A stretch of 6,532 nt of DNA from Bacillota bacterium (GTDB lineage Bacteria; Bacillota; Bacilli; Bacillales_B; DSM-18226), in contig JAKACS010000180.1 in NCBI GenBank assembly GCA_021821235.1, positions 1 through 6,532 of the forward strand. The letters are read 5' to 3'. Below, piece by piece: positions 5,287-6,532 of this stretch. The position numbers were made by a program, and so were the translations under genes. Position 1 is the stretch's first letter. The number at the start of each line of letters is the position of its first letter. Below the pieces are notes generated by a model, which had not been told where the DNA came from, did not search any database, and worked only from the letters and a program-made list of their open reading frames with translations.

Positions 5287-6477
5287 ATGAAGGCATTCAG
5301 TTACCGCGACACATGGGCAGAGATTTCACTAAACCATATAGAAGAGAATTTTCTTCAGTTAAAACAATGGGTGAATCCCCATGCAAAAATAATGACTGTC
5401 GTTAAGGCAGATGGATATGGACATGGAGCGGTGGAAGTTTCCAAAACAGCGATACAAGCGGGTGCAGATTACTTAGCGGTTGCATTTTTAGACGAAGCCA
5501 TCGAATTAAGAGCAGCAGGTATCACTGCTCCCATTCTTATTCTGGGGTATACTCCTGTACACTCCGTTAAAAAAGCCATTCAACATAATATTACGTTAAC
5601 GGTTTTCGATCATGATGTACTCGATGAAATTATCATCCAATCTTCTCTCGTTCGGGAAACGGCTTCGATCCATTTAAAGGTCGATACAGGAATGTCAAGA
5701 ATTGGGGTAACGACTGCTATGGAAGTATTCAGTCTTGCCAAAAAGGCTGCTGCAGCTCCTTTCGTCGATCTGGAAGGTATCTTCACCCATTTTGCGAATG
5801 CTGATAGCGAGGATACCAGTTTTACAGAAAGCCAGTTCAAAAAATTTCAAACAATAGTCGAATATTTAGCGAACCATCATCTACCCATTCCATTAAAACA
5901 TTGTTGCAACAGCGCCGCGACAATGAAATTTCCGCGAATGCATTTGGATATGGTTCGGATAGGGATTGCTCTATATGGGTTTTACCCCGATGCATCCCTT
6001 AAGAATTTACCTATTAAATTGAAGCAGGCGATGAGCTTGAAAACAAAAATTGTCGCCATCAAAACTGTACCCATCTCCCAGCCCGTTAGTTATGGGTGCA
6101 CATGGAAAGCAAGCTGTCCAAGTAGAATTGCGACACTACCAATTGGCTATGCTGACGGCCTGTCGCGCTATTTGTCAAACCGCGGCCATGTCTTAATTCA
6201 TGGACAAAAGTCTGCAATTGCGGGACGGGTTTGTATGGATCAGACAATGATTGATGTAACCCATATTCAGCCTTGTTCTCCGGGGGATGAAGTCACCATT
6301 TTCGGAGCGGACGGGTCTGCATTTCAATCTGTTGATGAAGTTGCAACGCTAATGGGTACCATTCACTATGAAGTTGTTTGCCTTATCGGAAAAAGAGTTC
6401 CGAGAATCTATGTTAAAAAGAATAAATTGTTTGCTTTGGCAGGAACTCCCGAAAACCATTCAGAACAAATAAAATAA
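5287..6477 (+). CDS. alr: Alanine racemase (PLP-dependent)
   Basis: This enzyme interconverts L- and D-alanine; D-alanine feeds peptidoglycan and teichoic acid modification. The 396 residues are the usual size for Bacillus Alr. The N-terminal TIM barrel carries the PLP lysine K40 in VVKADGYGHG (38-47), K131 (the position carbamylated in the Geobacillus enzyme) in KVDTGMSRIG, R138, H168, and R224, which contacts the pyridine nitrogen. The C-terminal beta domain carries the second catalytic base Y269 in VSYG, C316-M317-D318, and Y361 in HYEV. After VSYG the sequence reads CTW where the homologues I recall have ATY. Seven cysteines are present, including adjacent C206-C207. The ATG at 5287 has AAAGGGG 8 nt upstream. 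The gene ends with tandem in-frame stops TAA and TGA. It follows ald on the same strand but beyond a strong terminator, so its transcription source is unclear. In spore formers racemases also remove the germinant L-alanine. Confidence 0.96.
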   Translation: MKAFSYRDTWAEISLNHIEENFLQLKQWVNPHAKIMTVVKADGYGHGAVEVSKTAIQAGADYLAVAFLDEAIELRAAGITAPILILGYTPVHSVKKAIQHNITLTVFDHDVLDEIIIQSSLVRETASIHLKVDTGMSRIGVTTAMEVFSLAKKAAAAPFVDLEGIFTHFANADSEDTSFTESQFKKFQTIVEYLANHHLPIPLKHCCNSAATMKFPRMHLDMVRIGIALYGFYPDASLKNLPIKLKQAMSLKTKIVAIKTVPISQPVSYGCTWKASCPSRIATLPIGYADGLSRYLSNRGHVLIHGQKSAIAGRVCMDQTMIDVTHIQPCSPGDEVTIFGADGSAFQSVDEVATLMGTIHYEVVCLIGKRVPRIYVKKNKLFALAGTPENHSEQIK

Positions 6478-6517
6478 TGAACAAAAAGGATTTTTCCGAC
6501 CGTTTTTCCCATTTGTT

Positions 6518-6532
6518 AGGAGAATGGTGCGC
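6518..6532 (+). promoter_or_regulatory. Possible ribosome binding site of a downstream gene
   Basis: AGGAG at 6518-6522 stands 41 bp past the alr stop codon. An ATG at 6524 and a GTG at 6527 are closer than a usual spacer, so the real start may lie just beyond the window edge. The coding region itself cannot be judged. Between alr and this site there is a 7-base direct repeat TTTTTCC (6491-6497 and 6503-6509), but no clear terminator. Confidence 0.3.

Noticed and set aside
1..6532. Undescribed defence, mobile or secretion system
   Set aside because: All sizeable genes belong to recognisable housekeeping or metabolic families, apart from the DUF2935-like gene; I see no IS ends, integrase, CRISPR repeats or toxin-antitoxin pair.

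Overview
The window looks like a chromosomal segment of a low-GC, spore-forming member of the Bacillaceae. The signs are AT-rich DNA, strong GGAGG-type ribosome binding sites, intrinsic terminators with T-tracts, CcpA-type cre sites, a sigma-E-like sporulation promoter, and an alanine dehydrogenase that closely matches my recollection of Bacillus subtilis Ald, including its 378-residue length. I cannot name the species. I see no mobile element, CRISPR array, tRNA or rRNA.

Layout: Positions 1-83 hold nothing I can assign. Positions 84-654 hold a minus-strand gene for a small protein resembling DUF2935 (ferritin-like), with a strong terminator downstream and a sigma-E-like promoter upstream. 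Positions 827-2267 hold a minus-strand 12-helix amino acid permease of the APC superfamily and its terminator. A 442-bp divergent control region (2268-2709) carries a good sigma-A promoter for the permease, one strong and one weaker cre site, and two inverted repeats sharing a 9-base core. On the plus strand follow a PucR-family regulator (adeR-like, 2710-3948), L-alanine dehydrogenase (ald, 4079-5215) and alanine racemase (alr, 5287-6477). The last 55 bases carry a possible ribosome binding site for a gene outside the window.

How the genes fit together: the permease probably imports an amino acid, and the context makes alanine a reasonable guess. Ald deaminates L-alanine to pyruvate and ammonium. 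Alr interconverts L- and D-alanine for the cell wall. The adeR-like regulator probably activates ald, as its homologue does in B. subtilis. The segment therefore reads as an alanine uptake, catabolism and racemisation neighbourhood, probably under both a dedicated activator and carbon catabolite control.

I did not find an undescribed system. The points most worth a second look are the sigma-E-like promoter of the DUF2935 gene, the shared TTTATA-CAA element before three genes, and the strong terminator placed just before the alr ribosome binding site with no room for a promoter between them.
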